A stretch of DNA of 64,000 bases from Mauremys mutica (GCF_020497125.1 NC_059080.1:74382618-74446617), one strand, 5' to 3'; positions 23,290 to 34,580 are shown, counted from the stretch's first letter. Numbers and translations are program-made. The notes: generated by a model not told the origin, from the sequence alone.

Positions 23290-23631
23290 TCATAGAATAT
23301 TAGGGTTGGAAGAGACCTCAGGAGATCATCTAGTCCAATCTCCTGCTCAAAGCAGGACCAACACCAACTAAATCATCCCAGCCAGGGCTTTGTAAAGCTG
23401 GGCCTTAAAAACTTATAAGGAAGGAGATTTCACCACCTCCCTAGGTAACCCATTCCAGTGCTTCACCCTCCTAGTGAAATAGCTTTTCCGAATATCCAAC
23501 CTAAATGTCCCCCACTGCAACTTCAGACAACTGCTTCTTGTTCTGTCATCTGCCACCACTGAGAACAGCCTAGCTCCATCCTCTTTGGAAACCCCCCTTT
23601 GGGTAGTTGAAGGCTGCTATCAAATTCCCCC

Positions 23632-24356
23632 TCACTCTTTTTTCTTCTGCAGACTAAATAAGCCCAGTTCCCTCAGCTTCTCCTCATAAATCATGTGCCC
23701 CAGCCCCCTAATAATTTTTGTTGCCCTCTGTTGGACTCTGTTGCATCCGACGAAGTGGGTATTCACCCACAAAAGCTCATGCTCCCAAACGTCTGTTAGT
23801 CTATAAGGTGCCACAAGACTCTTTGCTGCTCTGTCCAATTTGTCCACATCCCTTCTGTACTGGGGGAACCAAAACTGGACACACTACTCCAGATGTGGCC
23901 TCACCAGTGCCGAATAGAGGGGAATAATCACTTCCCTCAATCTGCTGGCAATGCTTCTACTAATACAGCCCAATATGCCATTGGCCTTCTTGGCAACAAG
24001 GGCACGCTGCTAACTCATATCCAGCTTCTCGTCCACTGTAATCCCCTGTTCTGCCACTTAGCGAGTTGGTCCTCAGCTTGTAGTGGTGCATAGGATTCTT
24101 CCTAAGTGCAGGACTCTGCACTTGTCCCTGTTGAACCTCATCAGATTTCTTTTGGCCCAATCCTCCAATTTGTCTAGGTCTCTCTGTGGACCCTATCCCT
24201 CCCCTCCAGCGTATCTACCTCTCCACCCAGCTTAGTGTCATCTGCAAACTTGCTGAGGGTGCAATTCATCCCATCATCCAGATCATTAATAAAGATGTTG
24301 AACAAAACTGGCCCCAGGACCGACCCCGGGGCTCTCTGCTTGATACTGGCTGCCAA
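23632..24356 (-). pseudogene. CR1 copy A reverse transcriptase, catalytic and C-terminal region
   Basis: The minus-strand frame at 24174-24356 shows [18 protein letters not shown] and FADDTKLGG, the palm region with the catalytic FADD box of CR1 reverse transcriptases. Further downstream, 23632-23700 gives EEKLRELGLFSLQKKKE, the conserved C-terminal end. The frame between them is broken by stops and by the retroposon at 23742-23828. The FADD box survives in sequence, but the protein cannot be made whole. Confidence 0.85.
23742..23828 (-). mobile_element. Truncated tailless retroposon inside CR1 (minus strand)
   Basis: On the minus strand it reads GCAGCAAAGAGTCTTGTGGC through GGGTGAATACCCACTTCG, the 3' two-thirds of the family seen at 19685, 39372 and 58279. 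CTCTGT flanks both sides (23736-23741 and 23829-23834). The 5' part is missing. Confidence 0.75.
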
Positions 24357-24639
24357 CTAGACATCAAGCCGTTGATCACTACCTGTCAAGCCCAACAATC
24401 TAGTCAGCTTTCTATCCACCTTGTAGTCCATTCATCCAATTCATACTTCTTTAACTTGCTGGCAAGAATACTGTGGGAGACCATATCAAAAGCTTTGCTA
24501 AAGTCAAGATATATCACATCCACCGCTTTCCCCATATGAATAGAGCCAGTTATCTCATCATAGAAGGCAATCAGGTTGGTCAGGCATGACTTGCCCTTGG
24601 TGAATCCATGTTAACTGTTCCTCATCACCTTCCTCTCCT

Positions 24640-25359
24640 TGGAGGTGAAAGAAAGCTGGTACGGTCTGATATGGCGTACCGGCAAGAGCTGGTACACAGC
24701 CAACTGTACTAGCAGAGGGCAGCTTCTCCAGGCCAGCGATTTAAAGGGCCCGGGGCTCCCGGCAGTGGCTGGAGCCCAAGTCCCTTTAAATCGTCACTGG
24801 ACCCCTGCTGCTGGAACCCAGGGATAGCAGCAGCAGCTGGGAGCCCTGAGGCTCCGGTGGCAATTTAAAGGGCCCGGGGCTCTGGCTGCCGCTATTGCAG
24901 TGGAGCCCTGGGCACTTTAAATCATCACCAGAGCCCTGATGCCAGAGTCCTGGGGTAGGGGCGGCAGCCGGGAGCCCTGGGGCTCCAGTGGTGATGTAAA
25001 AGGCCCGGGGCTCTGCTGTGGTAGTGGTGGCTGGAGCTCGGGGCCTTTTAAATTGCTTTCAGAGAACTGCTGCTGGAGCCCCAGGGTAGCAGCGGCAGCT
25101 GGGAGCCCCGGGCCCTTTAAATTGCCGCCAGGGCTCCCAGCAGCCGCCACTACCCCAGGGCTCCAGCAGCGGGGCTCATGGGGCAATTTAAAGGGTGCAG
25201 GGCTCCCAGCCGCTGCTACCATAGCTGGAGTCCCGGACCCTTTAAATTGATAATTAAAGGGCCTGGGGATTTAAAGGCCCTGCCTCTTCCAGTTCAGGCC
25301 CTGCCCCCTGCTCAGGACTCAGGCATACTGGTAAGTCCTTTAAGTTACTTTCACCCCTG
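24640..25359. mobile_element. Non-autonomous hAT element inside CR1, 720 bp
   Basis: The left end TGGAGGTGAAAGAAAGCTGG and right end AGTTACTTTCACCCCTG are inverted. Flanking CCTCTCCT (24632-24639) and CTTCTCCT (25360-25367) match at 7 of 8. The interior alternates TTTAAAGGGCCCGGGGCTC-type blocks with their reverse complements, so it is full of foldbacks and GC-rich. The open frames on both strands (up to 117 codons) come from this composition. It is the same family as 29822-30408. Confidence 0.87.
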
Positions 25360-25799
25360 CTTCTCCTCCAAGTGCTTCAAAATGGATTCCTTGAGGACCT
25401 GCTCCATTATTTTGCTGGGGACTGAAGTGAGGCTGACCGGTCTGTAGTTCCCTGGGTTCTTTCTCTTCCCTTTTTTAAATAGGGGCACTATATTTGCTTT
25501 TTTCCAATCATCCAGGACCTCCCCGATCGCCATGAATTTTCAAAGATAATGGCCAGTGGCTGTGTAATCACATCAGCCAAATTCCTCAGCACCCTTGGAT
25601 GCAGTGCATCCGGCCCCATGGTCTTGTGCATGTCCAGCTTTTCTAAATAGTCCTTAACCTGTTCATTCACCACTGAGGGCTGCTCACCTCCTCCCCATAC
25701 TGTGCTGCCTAGTGCAGTAATCTGGGAGCTGACCTTGTTTGTGAAGACTGAGGCAAAAAAAGCATGGAGTACTTCAGCTTTTTCCACATCATCTGTCAC
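25351..25799 (-). pseudogene. CR1 copy A reverse transcriptase, N-terminal region
   Basis: Two overlapping minus-strand frames read through VLHAFFASVFTNK and MGPDALHPRVLRNLAD, then, after a frameshift near 25490-25530, DDWKKANIVPLFKKGKR and NPGNYRPVSLTSVPSKIME. These are the first conserved blocks of CR1 reverse transcriptase. The hAT element at 24640-25359 cuts the domain just downstream. The frameshift plus insertion make it non-functional. Confidence 0.88.
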
Positions 25800-26050
25800 T
25801 ATGTTGCCTCACCCATTCATTAAGGGGCCCACAGTTTCCCTGACCAACTTCTTGTCGCTAACATACATGTAGAAACCCTTCTTGTTACCCTCTCATCCCT
25901 TGCTAGCTACAACTCCAGTTGTGCTTTGGCCTTCCTGATTACACCCCTGCATGCTCTAGCAATGTTTTTATACTCCTACTACTCATCTGTCCAAATTTCT
26001 ACTTCTTGTAAGCTTCCTTTTTGAGTTTAAGCTCACCGAAGATTTCACTG

Positions 26051-26970
26051 TTAACCAAGCTGGTGCCTGCCATATTTGCTATTCTTTCTGCACATCGGGA
26101 TGGTTTGTTCCTGTGTCCTCAATAAGGCTTCTTTAAAATACAGCCTGCTCTCCTGGACTCCTTTCCCCCTCATATTAGCCTCCCAGGGGATCCTGCCCAT
26201 CAGTTCCCTAAGGGAGTCTAAATCTGCTTTTCTGAAACCCAGGGTCTGTATTTTACTATTCTCCTTTCTTCCTTTTGTCAGGATCCTGAACTCAACCATC
26301 TCATGGTCATTGCTGCCTAAGTTGCCACCCACTTCTACTTTCCCCTTCAATTCTTCCCCATTTGTGAGCAGCAGGTCAAGAGGAGCACGGCAACTAGTTG
26401 GTTCCTCCAGCATTTGTACCAGGAAGTTGCCCCCAAAACTCTCCAAAAACTTCCTGGATTGTCTGTGCATTGCTGTATTGCTCTCTCAGCAGATGTCAGG
26501 GTGATTGAAGTCCCCCATTAGAACCGGGGCCTATGATCTGGAAACTTCAGTGAGTTGTCCAAAGAAAGCCTCGTCTATCTCATCCTTCTGATCCAGTGGT
26601 CTATAGCTAGGGTGACCAGATGTCCCAATTTTATAGGGACAATGCCGATTTTGGGGTCTTTTTCTTATATAGGCTCCTATTACTCCCCACCCCCATCCCG
26701 ATTTTTCACACTTGCTATCTAGTCACCCTGTCTATAGCTCACACCCACCATGACATCACCCTTGTTGCTCTCGCCTCTAAACTTAACTCAAAGACTCTGA
26801 ACAGGCTTTTCTCCAGTTTCATTCTGGAGCTCTGAGCAATCATACTGCTCTCTTACATACAATGCAACTCCTTCACCTTTCCTCCTGTACCTGTCCTTTC
26901 TGAACAGTTTATACCCGATCATGACAGTGCTCCAGTCATGTGAACTGCCCCACCAAATTTGTTGTTCCAA
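26051..26970 (-). pseudogene. CR1 copy A AP-type endonuclease, split by a hAT element
   Basis: Minus-strand 26788-26970 gives GYKLFRKDRYRRKGEGVALYV, a core of the CR1 endonuclease. 26051-26470 gives APLDLLLTNGEE and GSNDHEMVEF, where the SNDH block corresponds to the catalytic SDH of apurinic-type endonucleases. This enzyme nicks target DNA to prime reverse transcription in non-LTR elements. The two parts are separated by stops and the 123-bp hAT insertion at 26608-26730. Confidence 0.85.
26608..26730. mobile_element. Non-autonomous hAT element, 123 bp, perfect 8-bp TSD
   Basis: The ends TAGGGTGACCAGATGTCCC and ATCTAGTCACCCTG are inverted repeats. TCTATAGC flanks exactly on both sides (26600-26607 and 26731-26738). 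It lies in the CR1 endonuclease relic. Terminal similarity (TAGGGT) relates it to the larger element at 10539. Confidence 0.92.
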
Positions 26971-27250
26971 TCACATCATAGTTCCTTGATTTTTGCCAGG
27001 ACTTCCAATTCTTCCTGCTTGTTTCCCAGGCTTCTTGCGTTCGTGTACATGCACCTAAGATAAGCCGATTGCCCTACTTTTCTCAGTATGAATCAGGAGG
27101 CTTCCCATCTTATACCGTCCTCCTTGTGTTTCCTCCCAATATCTCACTTCCCCCGCCCCCCCCCCTTACCTCTGGGCTTAGGTCACCCTGCCCAGCAAAC
27201 CTAGTTTAAAGCCCTTCTCACTAGGTTAGCTAGCCTTCCTGTGAAGACGC

Positions 27251-28639
27251 TCTTTCCTCTCATCATTAGGAGTACCTGTACTCTCCTCATTAGGAGTACA
27301 GGCATCTGCCCTGGTATCATGACATGCGCCAATTATTTCTTAAACAATGCTGTTTGTTGATCGCATTTGACACTGGCAAAAGTTTGTGATGTGCATCAGA
27401 TGGCTCATTTGATGGGTCTCGTAAAAACTCAAATTCTCAAAATCCAAATCAGGGTAGCGTAGATGAGTCTTGTCTGTTTTATAGAATGTTCTGGGAAAAA
27501 AAGTCTATTTAACCTGCCCAGAGAAGACAATGACCAAAGATTGTTATACAAATATAACACACTGATAAGAAATTAAACCAAGTTTTCTAAATAAATTACT
27601 ACCCTTAATTAGGGTACACCTAAAAAGAAAAAATGAATTTTCCTAACCAGGAAAACCCCAATATTACTTTCTGGACAAATTGCTAGTTTGCTAACCAAAG
27701 CTTGGCAACTTGCTGTATATTTTAGACTGATCACTTACTCTTTTCTTATACAATGTATTCTAAAATGGGATTTAATAAAATAGATATGCTGTAATCATAA
27801 TCAGATACTTTAGCATCTGTTTAGATGTGAAGAATAATCCATACTTACATTAATGTAACTGTCATATTTTGGTGTGGGAATACTGAAAAGATGAAATGTC
27901 TGCTGGAGAGTGATTCAAATCAATAGTATATATTTTGGAATCTATCAGTTAGGATTAGATTGCATAGCAGTTTGCTAACAATCAGAATCTACTTCTCTTA
28001 CTCATACTGTGCTGTCTTTTACTCTGAGTAGCACCACAGAAAACAGTAAGACTATTTGCAAAGTCAAGTACTATTTTGTATGAATAAGGGTTGCAAAATG
28101 TAGCTAAGATAGTAAATAAATGTAAGCTAAAATTGCGCATACATGAATTTGACATTTATATTGTTTTTTATGTAAAACTGTCTATCTTGCAACACATAAA
28201 CAAATGAGAGAGCCCACTGAGTGCTTTTTCTGGCTACCTATCATATTCTGAATGGTGGCCAATAATTCTCTCTTCTGAAATGATCTACAAGTAATTCAAA
28301 TTGATGAGAATGAGATGTGCCAAATGATTTGGCAAAAAAATCAGGTATCTCTGAACATGGAAGTTCCTCTGACCTGCTACATAACATGACATAATGTGAT
28401 GTGACTGACCCTGCATAACATTATGCAGCATCCAGGAAACTGGAAAATACAGTGTTTTCAAGGCCATTTTAGTTAGGGAAAACTTGGCTTTGATAGATCT
28501 CTGTTTAAAAGCTAATTTGCTGCCCATGAAAAGTCAGTCTGCTACACAGTGACACAGAATGGACTTTGTGCTGTGAGTATCCACCTGGGCACAGAGGGTA
28601 CTCCAAAGCAAAAGGAGAGTATTCAGATCAGATCCCGGT
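27251..28639. other. Unique AT-rich sequence between two CR1 portions
   Basis: No coding signal or clear repeat. An ATTAGGAGTAC word is repeated near 27266-27300. Confidence 0.45.
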
Positions 28640-28659
28640 GGTCTGTAGCATACCCCAAG

Positions 28660-29181
28660 TACTATCCCAGGGGAGGATCTAGTAGCTTTCTTCCCCAATG
28701 TAATTTTTGCCCAGACAGACTCTCTATCTTATCCATTTCATCACTTCTTATTTCTTTAGTCTTTCTCATCATTGATATACAATGCTACTCCACCACCTTT
28801 ATCTTTATTTCTGTCTTTCCTAAACAGCACATACCCTTCAATACCTGTACTGCAGTCATGACTACTATTCCATCATGTTTCTGTTATCCCTATAATACCT
28901 GGTTTCACTTTCTGCATCAGTAACTCTAGTTCCTCCATTTTGTTACCTAGGCTCCTCGCATTGGTGTACAAACATCTTAATTTTTGCTGTTCGGCTTCAC
29001 TCATATTCTTTACCCGATTAGGCACAGATGTTCTACCACCAGTATCACCTATTAGAATTGTATCTACACTACCCTTCCTCCTTATGTCCATTCTCCTACC
29101 CATGGCTGTATCCTTCCTTAATTTGTTTTCTTCCCTCTCAATGTTAAATTCCGGTGTAGAGATCACCTGGACATCTCCCAA
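28660..29181 (-). pseudogene. CR1 copy B endonuclease, N-terminal part
   Basis: The minus strand at 28873-29181 contains LRCLYTNARSLGNKMEELE and GIIGITET, the canonical start of the CR1 endonuclease with the metal-binding glutamate in ITET. Closer to 28660 a later frame gives GVCYRPP, another endonuclease block. Frameshifts separate the pieces and the domain ends at the copy's truncation. Confidence 0.87.
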
Positions 29182-29733
29182 CCATCTCCCCCAAATTCCC
29201 AGTTTAAAGCTCTCTTAATCAGTTGTGCCAGCCTCCATCCTAGAAGTCTATTTCCCTCCCTACTCAGGGGAAGTCCATCCCGAGAGAACAGCCCTCTGTC
29301 CATGAATGCCTCCCAGTGGCCGTACATCCCAAGGCCCTCCTTATAGCACCACTGCCTGAGCCATCTGTTGATCATTATAATCTTGTCACCTTTTGTGGCC
29401 ATTTTCTAGGAACAGGCAGAATCCCACTGAAGATCACCTGAGCCTCGATTATGCCAGGCTGGGGAAGATGCTCAAGTAGTCTCCCTTGATACGTTCCAGC
29501 GAGAATCCAGCTGTATCATTTGTTCCCACATGAAGGACACTAAACAGATTCTTTCCCGCTCCTGTTGGGATCCTCTTCAGCCTCAGGTCCACATCCCGTA
29601 TCTTAGCACCTGGCAGACAACACACCCTTCTGTTCTCTGGATCGGCTCTGGTTACAGGCCTGTCTATTCTTCTCAGTAAAGAGTCCCCAATCATGTAGAC
29701 CTTCCTTTTCCTGGTGATGGTGCGATTCTCCAT
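29163..29733 (-). pseudogene. CR1 copy B ORF1, esterase-like (SGNH) domain
   Basis: Minus-strand 29449-29733 shows MIGDSLLRRIDRP (block I, GDS with the nucleophile serine) and HVGTNDTAG (block III, G-x-N-D). 29163-29402 shows RDGLPLSREGNRLLG at the position of block V, where the family normally has D-x-x-H. Here the histidine position reads proline, so the triad looks broken, and the two frames are not continuous. CR1 ORF1 esterase domains are known from birds and turtles; their role in retrotransposition is thought to involve membranes or RNP handling. The ORF continues upstream past the hAT insertions. Confidence 0.8.
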
Positions 29734-29821
29734 CTATCCCCTGTTCTCTCTGGCTGCAAGTCCTCTTGATTCCTATTTTCCCTTGCAATCCTCTGCAACC
29801 CACCCTGTAGCCTCCTGGGGC

Positions 29822-30408
29822 CAGAGGTGAAAGTAAGCTGGTCCGGTCCGGCGTACCGGCAAGAGCCAGTACACCGTGCTGGACCGCACCGGCTTCCACA
29901 GTGGGGACTGAAAGGGCTCAGAGCTCCATGTGGCTGCGGGCAGCCCAGAGCCCTTTAAATCACAGCTGTGGCTCCAGCGGCTGGGCTGGGGCCGGGATTT
30001 AAAGGGCTTAAAGCTCCCCGTGGCTGCGGGCAGCCCAGAGCCCTTTAAATCCCGGCCCCAGCCCGGCCCGGCCGCCAGAGCCACAGCCGGGATTTAAAGG
30101 GCTCCAGGCTGCCCGCAGCTGCGGGGAGCTCTGAGCCCTTTAAATCCCAGCTGCAGCCCCACAAAGCTCGGGGTTCCCCCTGGCGGCTGGAGCCCTGGGC
30201 CCTTTAATTTGCCCCTGAGCCCCAGGGGGCTCCCAGCCACCTCTTCAGCTGGGAGCCCCGGGGTGATTTAAAGGCCCTGGGTCTCCCAGCCACAGCTGGT
30301 GCCCCAGGATCTTTAAATCTTGAGAGGCACCGCCTCTTCCGGATGAAGCCACGCCCCCCTCAGGACTCCGGCAGTACTGGTAAGTCCTGTAAGTTACTTT
30401 CACCCCTG
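29822..30408. mobile_element. Non-autonomous hAT element, 587 bp, first of an abutting pair
   Basis: The ends CAGAGGTGAAAGTAAGCTGG and AGTTACTTTCACCCCTG are inverted repeats. Perfect CCTGGGGC copies flank it (29814-29821 and 30409-30416). The inside is GC-rich with repeated CCCTTTAAATC blocks in both orientations. It is the same family as 24640-25359. It sits within CR1 ORF1. Confidence 0.93.
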
Positions 30409-30416
30409 CCTGGGGC

Positions 30417-30882
30417 CAGTGATGAGTTGCCAAAATCTTAACAACCGGTTCCCTATAAAAAGTTCTGATTTGGGGAGGGGAGTGGGGGAGGGGCTGGGGG
30501 GGAGACATACCCGTAGGGCCGGGGGCCCCTGCAGAGCCTGGGGGAAATTGCCCCACTTGCCTCCCCAGCAACCCTAGAGCTTGTAGCCCCCTCCCCTCTT
30601 ACCTTGCTGGCAGCTCAAAGCAGCAGGACGACTCAGGAGCTCAGCTGAGCTGCCCAGCTGGTGCTGGCGGCTGGCCCCGCTGCAGCTGGGGGGAAGCGGG
30701 GGAAGGGCCAGGGAAGCCTCAGCCTCCCCAGCTGGGAATCCTGGGAGCAACAGGATGGTCCAGCCCGCGGACCGGAGTTCTTTGCCCACCTCCTGGCCCT
30801 TTAACAACCGGTTCTCCACGGAGGTCTAATTTTAGCAACCGGTTCTTGGGAACCTGTGGGAACCGGCTCCAGCTCACCACTG
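30417..30882. mobile_element. Non-autonomous hAT element, 466 bp, second of an abutting pair
   Basis: The ends CAGTGATGAGTTGCC and GAGCTCACCACTG form inverted repeats. AACCGGTTC words lie near both ends. It is flanked by the same 8-mer CCTGGGGC (30409-30416 and 30883-30890), so one copy of the 8-mer separates it from the element on its left. The terminal sequence differs from its neighbour, so the two are different families. Confidence 0.93.
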
Positions 30883-31750
30883 CCTGGGGCTCATATTTGG
30901 TGGTGGTATCTCCATTGACTCTTCCCCTCTACCTATAGAACTAGCTGCTCTTCTCTTCTTCCTTGCCCTCCCACCTTCGGTGACCGCCTGCTGTGCCCCT
31001 TCTTCATTTTCCAACTCTGCAAACCTGTTCCTGAGCTCTCTTTCTCCTTCACTAGCCTGTCTTTTTCTCTGCCTGGTTCTCTTAGTCACATGCTTCCACT
31101 GTCCACTTTACTCACCCAGCAGTCTCAGGGTTTGAGCATTGGCCTGCTAAACCCAGGGTTGTGAGTTCAATCCTTGAGGAGGCCACTTAGGGATCTGGGG
31201 CAAAAATTGGTCCTGCTAGTGAAGGCAGGGGGCTGGACTCGATGACCTTTCAAGGTCCCTTCCAGTTCTAGGAGATTGGTATATCTCCAATTATTACCTT
31301 TTTATTACCTTTTATAGTTCTTTGGTCCCACTTCCATCTGCAAGTCTGAGCTCTTCCCTTCAATATCCTCATGTCTTTGCTCCATCATCTGCTTGAACCC
31401 CCTTCTAAACTCAACCAGAGTTTCCACCTGCATCTCCAATCCTCAGATCTTTTCTTCCATCAGCTCCATCAGGTGACACTTTATGCAGACAAAACTCCTT
31501 TCAGGTACCCCTTCCAGGATCATGTACATACCACAGCTTCCACATCCAGTCATCTTCATTGTGTCTTCCTCTGCTTGGGTCACTACCATTGCTGCCTCTG
31601 TATCTGACATAGCCTTTTCCCTCTAAGTCCTGTTAGTCCGGGAAACCCAAACCAAACCAAAACAAACCCACAGTGAGAACAACACTGCCAGAACACCACA
31701 CACTCCCTTAACTAGCCTGTCTGTTCCTCTGCCTGGTTCTCCTAGTCTTC
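30874..31750 (-). pseudogene. CR1 copy B ORF1, N-terminal fragments
   Basis: Minus-strand 30874-31089 gives TKRTRQRKRQASEGERELRN and a charged stretch typical of CR1 ORF1. A near-duplicate word (KTRRTRQRNRQAS) occurs at 31710-31750. Between them lie the SINE (31117-31313) and text near 31460-31610 that resembles the ORF1 cysteine-rich segment in a broken frame. The duplication suggests an internal rearrangement or a second copy scrap. Confidence 0.6.
31117..31313 (+). mobile_element. tRNA-derived SINE (tortoise pol III type), plus strand
   Basis: A box A-like TTTGAGCATTGGCC region is followed by box B-like GGTTGTGAGTTCAATCC. Then come the GGGATCTGGGGCAAAAATT block, the LINE-like tail block GGACTCGATGACCTTTCAAG and a simple ATTATTACC/TTTT tail. 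The first 10-20 bases of the tRNA head are diverged or missing. It lies inside CR1 copy B. Confidence 0.85.
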
Positions 31751-31890
31751 CCCCTCCCCGCGGCCCCCCTTCCCCCAAACTCCCCTTGCAAACTCCCACT
31801 CAAACTCCCCTGTTTACAGCTGTGTTTGCTGGCTCCTGTGCCATTGCAGCTGTCTGTGAGGTGTCTGCAGCTGTCTGTGAGCTGTTCTTG

Positions 31891-34580
31891 CAAGGCCAAA
31901 CATACCACACCATATGAACGTCTCAATTTATTGATACTTTTGCTCCAAGTTTCGGAGAAAACGAGGAAACATAGAAGCATAGACCTTGCAAAGAAAAATT
32001 GGAAAAAAGAAGTGAAAGGGTGTTTGGCAACTGGAAAATTTCCCAGTGTTGATGTTGTGATAGACTCACAGTATCCTGAATAAACCTTATGGAATTTAAG
32101 AAAAACTTCTTTGAATTATTAAACTTTACTGAATTAGGGTTAATTAAAATTAACAGCAGTCATGTATGTGTTGTTGTGGCATTGTATATACCTTCTTTAG
32201 TAGGGAGGAGGATGCTAATGTACTTCCTTCCTTATCAGTCCTTTGAGGTCACCTCTGCAGGAAGAGGTGCATATACTAGTTCAAACTGGATTCTCCAGGG
32301 ACAAAGAAATGGCTTTTGGCTAAATAGTCTGGTTTTACCTGACTCAGGACCTTCTTCCTGAACCATCATTTGGACAGGATCCCAGTCCATGGAGATCCCC
32401 AATCCTTAGGGTAGGGTTAGACGGACTGGACTTACTGAGGCATCATAAGTCTGAGTGCTTATTCTGAGCTGAAGCAGTGATGACCTTGTAACCACAAGGA
32501 ATCTCTTTGGGTAGGGAGTTGAAGGGTTGCTCTTGCCAGACTCCATGTTAGGGAGAACTCTAGTAAGCTTATTAGTACGCATGCAGGTTCTTTTATTGTT
32601 TTTAATATATTTTTCTCTGTAATGCTTTTTACTGAAGAATAAACAAGCTTCCAAAAGAAGTGCTGTATGGTACCTTATAACCATACAAGGTACCATAATT
32701 ACACCTCTTAACCATCTCCGAGGAGAAAGCAAGCAGGAGTCTTTAGGCATCCAGTCTGTGCTGGGAATAACACAGTATAGGCAGAGAAGCATGCAGCCTC
32801 AGTCAGAAGGGAGGGAGGGGTGTGTGTGTGTGTGTTTGTTTTTTTCCACCCAGAAAGGCAATGGCTGGGGAGCTGGAAGCTTGAGAGTGGATGTCCTTGT
32901 TGGCCCACTGATGGGGAAACACAAGTGCAGTTGCACTGAGCTGTGATAAAAGTCTTATGTACATTAAGACAAATACACAAGGACTAAAGTCTCTCATTCC
33001 TTGCTTTGAGCAATCTTAATCTGAAATAGAAGAATATGTTACTACTGATTTAAAGGTGAAGCTGCCTATGTATATAGTCATGATCTTTATGACTCTGAAC
33101 CACTCAGTCTGCCCATTATTTTTTTATTATTGTATTTTCCAAGGTTTAAAACTATACATTTCCGTAGCTGTTCCTGTCTTTCATCACGGGCATGAACTCA
33201 GCCAAAAGGCTGCTCATAATTCTGCTGTTTCACTTGCATGTTGCTTTTGATGGCTGAGAACTCCAGTTTTCTTTTCCGAACCAGTTTTTCCCTTCGCTGT
33301 TTTCCAGGAGTAAGATTGCATCTACATCATTCTACACAAGAGGCCAGCTGTATGAGATGGGGCTGGTGGTTTTGTCTTTCATCTGTATTTCCTGGGTAAC
33401 CCTGTTTGTTTGTGTGGTTTTTTTTTTTTTTAAGATAATGTATCTGCAAAATTTTATTTTCATTTGAAAATATAGAACAAGATGTGAACTATATTGTAAA
33501 TCTTGAAGTAAGTGGGGACTACTCATGTGAGTAAAGTTGTTCATGCTTAATTCATTGCAGGATTGGAGACTATTTAAAATTCAAACCCCATAATTTTTTT
33601 CTTGTGACCGTTAATATTTAAAAAGTGCAACTTTTTTGTTTAAACATTTGTGGGGTGTTTTTTTTTTTAATTGTAATCTCTGCTTGGTAACACTGAAAGA
33701 AAGCTAGTTTGTAGCCTGTAGCTGGAAGCTCTGAGTGTGGGAATCCCGATGGAGCACTGGAGAGATTTGTGCTTCATGAGGATGACCAGAATGCTACTCT
33801 CCCCACTACTGGCCCTGTTCCACAGGCCATTCTTGAGGGGGCTGGGGACATGTCCACATTACCTTAGTGGCCCTCGCCACTCGCTTTTCCTTCATCATGT
33901 GCCTGACGGGCGAACCAGGATAAGCAGTCCATGTGCTCTCCTGAGCTCACTCCAGGAGGTGGGCATGACAGGAGGTGGGCATGACTGAGAAGTGCCGTTG
34001 CAGCCATGGAGAGGAAGCTTCTTGCTCACCCATGTATGGCTGTGTAGGGGCTGATCACAATCTGGGATAATTCTGGTTGGAAATGGGAAGAGTATGAGCC
34101 CATATACAATTTAAAATGCACAGTAGTTTTAAGTAGCAAAGGTTCAGTGCTGAACAATTAACATTGTCATCACCAATTACTGTGTCAAAAGATATATTTT
34201 TTACATGAACATAACTGGTGCAGGTAAGCTAGTTTCAATTTTCATTCACACTTAGTGATCTCGGTTATCCAAAGCTTCATGCCCCATTTACTTCTGAGTC
34301 AAGGACTGGATTCAGTCATGCCTGGGAGGACTTGTCAACTTTCCAACCATTCATCCATGCAGCCAAGAAATAGGCAGAATGTCTGTAGTTTAAGCTGTTC
34401 CTCCCCCAAATGGTTTTTGTATGTTACTTAAGATCAAAACTGTTCTTCCCCAACTATTAACCTAGGTGGTAGTAGTAAGTACAGTAAAACTTTCTCAGTT
34501 CTGTTTTAAGTAATTATTGCTGATTACATTCTTCCTGCCTCAAGTGCTCCTTAATGCTAATTATATAAAGAGAACTGGCT
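31891..34580. other. Mostly unique sequence, possible LTR-like remnant near 32520-32720
   Basis: Around 32630-32700 there is an AATAAA signal followed by TGGTACCTTATAACC and GGTACCATAATTACACC, reminiscent of LTR-type repeat text. I cannot define its ends. A TG microsatellite sits at 32819-32837 and T runs near 33418-33433 and 33659-33669. No gene is supported. Confidence 0.35.

Larger units (their letters stand above)
23290..27250 (-). mobile_element. CR1 LINE copy A (minus strand), 3' half, with three later insertions
   Basis: The left edge CATAGAATATTAGGGTTGG is the reverse-complemented CR1 3' end. Moving right (upstream in the element) come 3' untranslated text, the reverse transcriptase and most of the endonuclease. 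A short block that looks like ORF1/ORF2 junction text follows near 27100-27250. It is broken by a retroposon (23742-23828) and two hAT elements (24640-25359, 26608-26730). Once those are set aside the LINE text is continuous but frame-broken. The 5' limit is approximate. Confidence 0.85.
28640..31890 (-). mobile_element. CR1 LINE copy B (minus strand), 5' half with ORF1 and endonuclease start
   Basis: On the minus strand this portion carries ORF1 (basic/zinc-finger-like N-terminal text, then an esterase-like domain) followed by the start of the endonuclease, where it stops near 28640. It is broken by two abutting hAT elements (29822-30882) and a SINE (31117-31313). The endonuclease block here (28770-28860) duplicates the one in copy A (26830-26920), so the two portions come from different insertions. 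Retaining the 5' half but lacking the 3' half is unusual for a LINE. The 5' limit is approximate. Confidence 0.8.

Noticed and set aside
24700..25320. GC-rich block that could pass for a CpG-island promoter
   Set aside because: It is the interior of a hAT element with foldback CCCTTTAAAT/GGGCCC blocks and a target duplication.
26076..26504. 142-codon plus-strand frame
   Set aside because: It is the antisense of the CR1 endonuclease relic on the minus strand.
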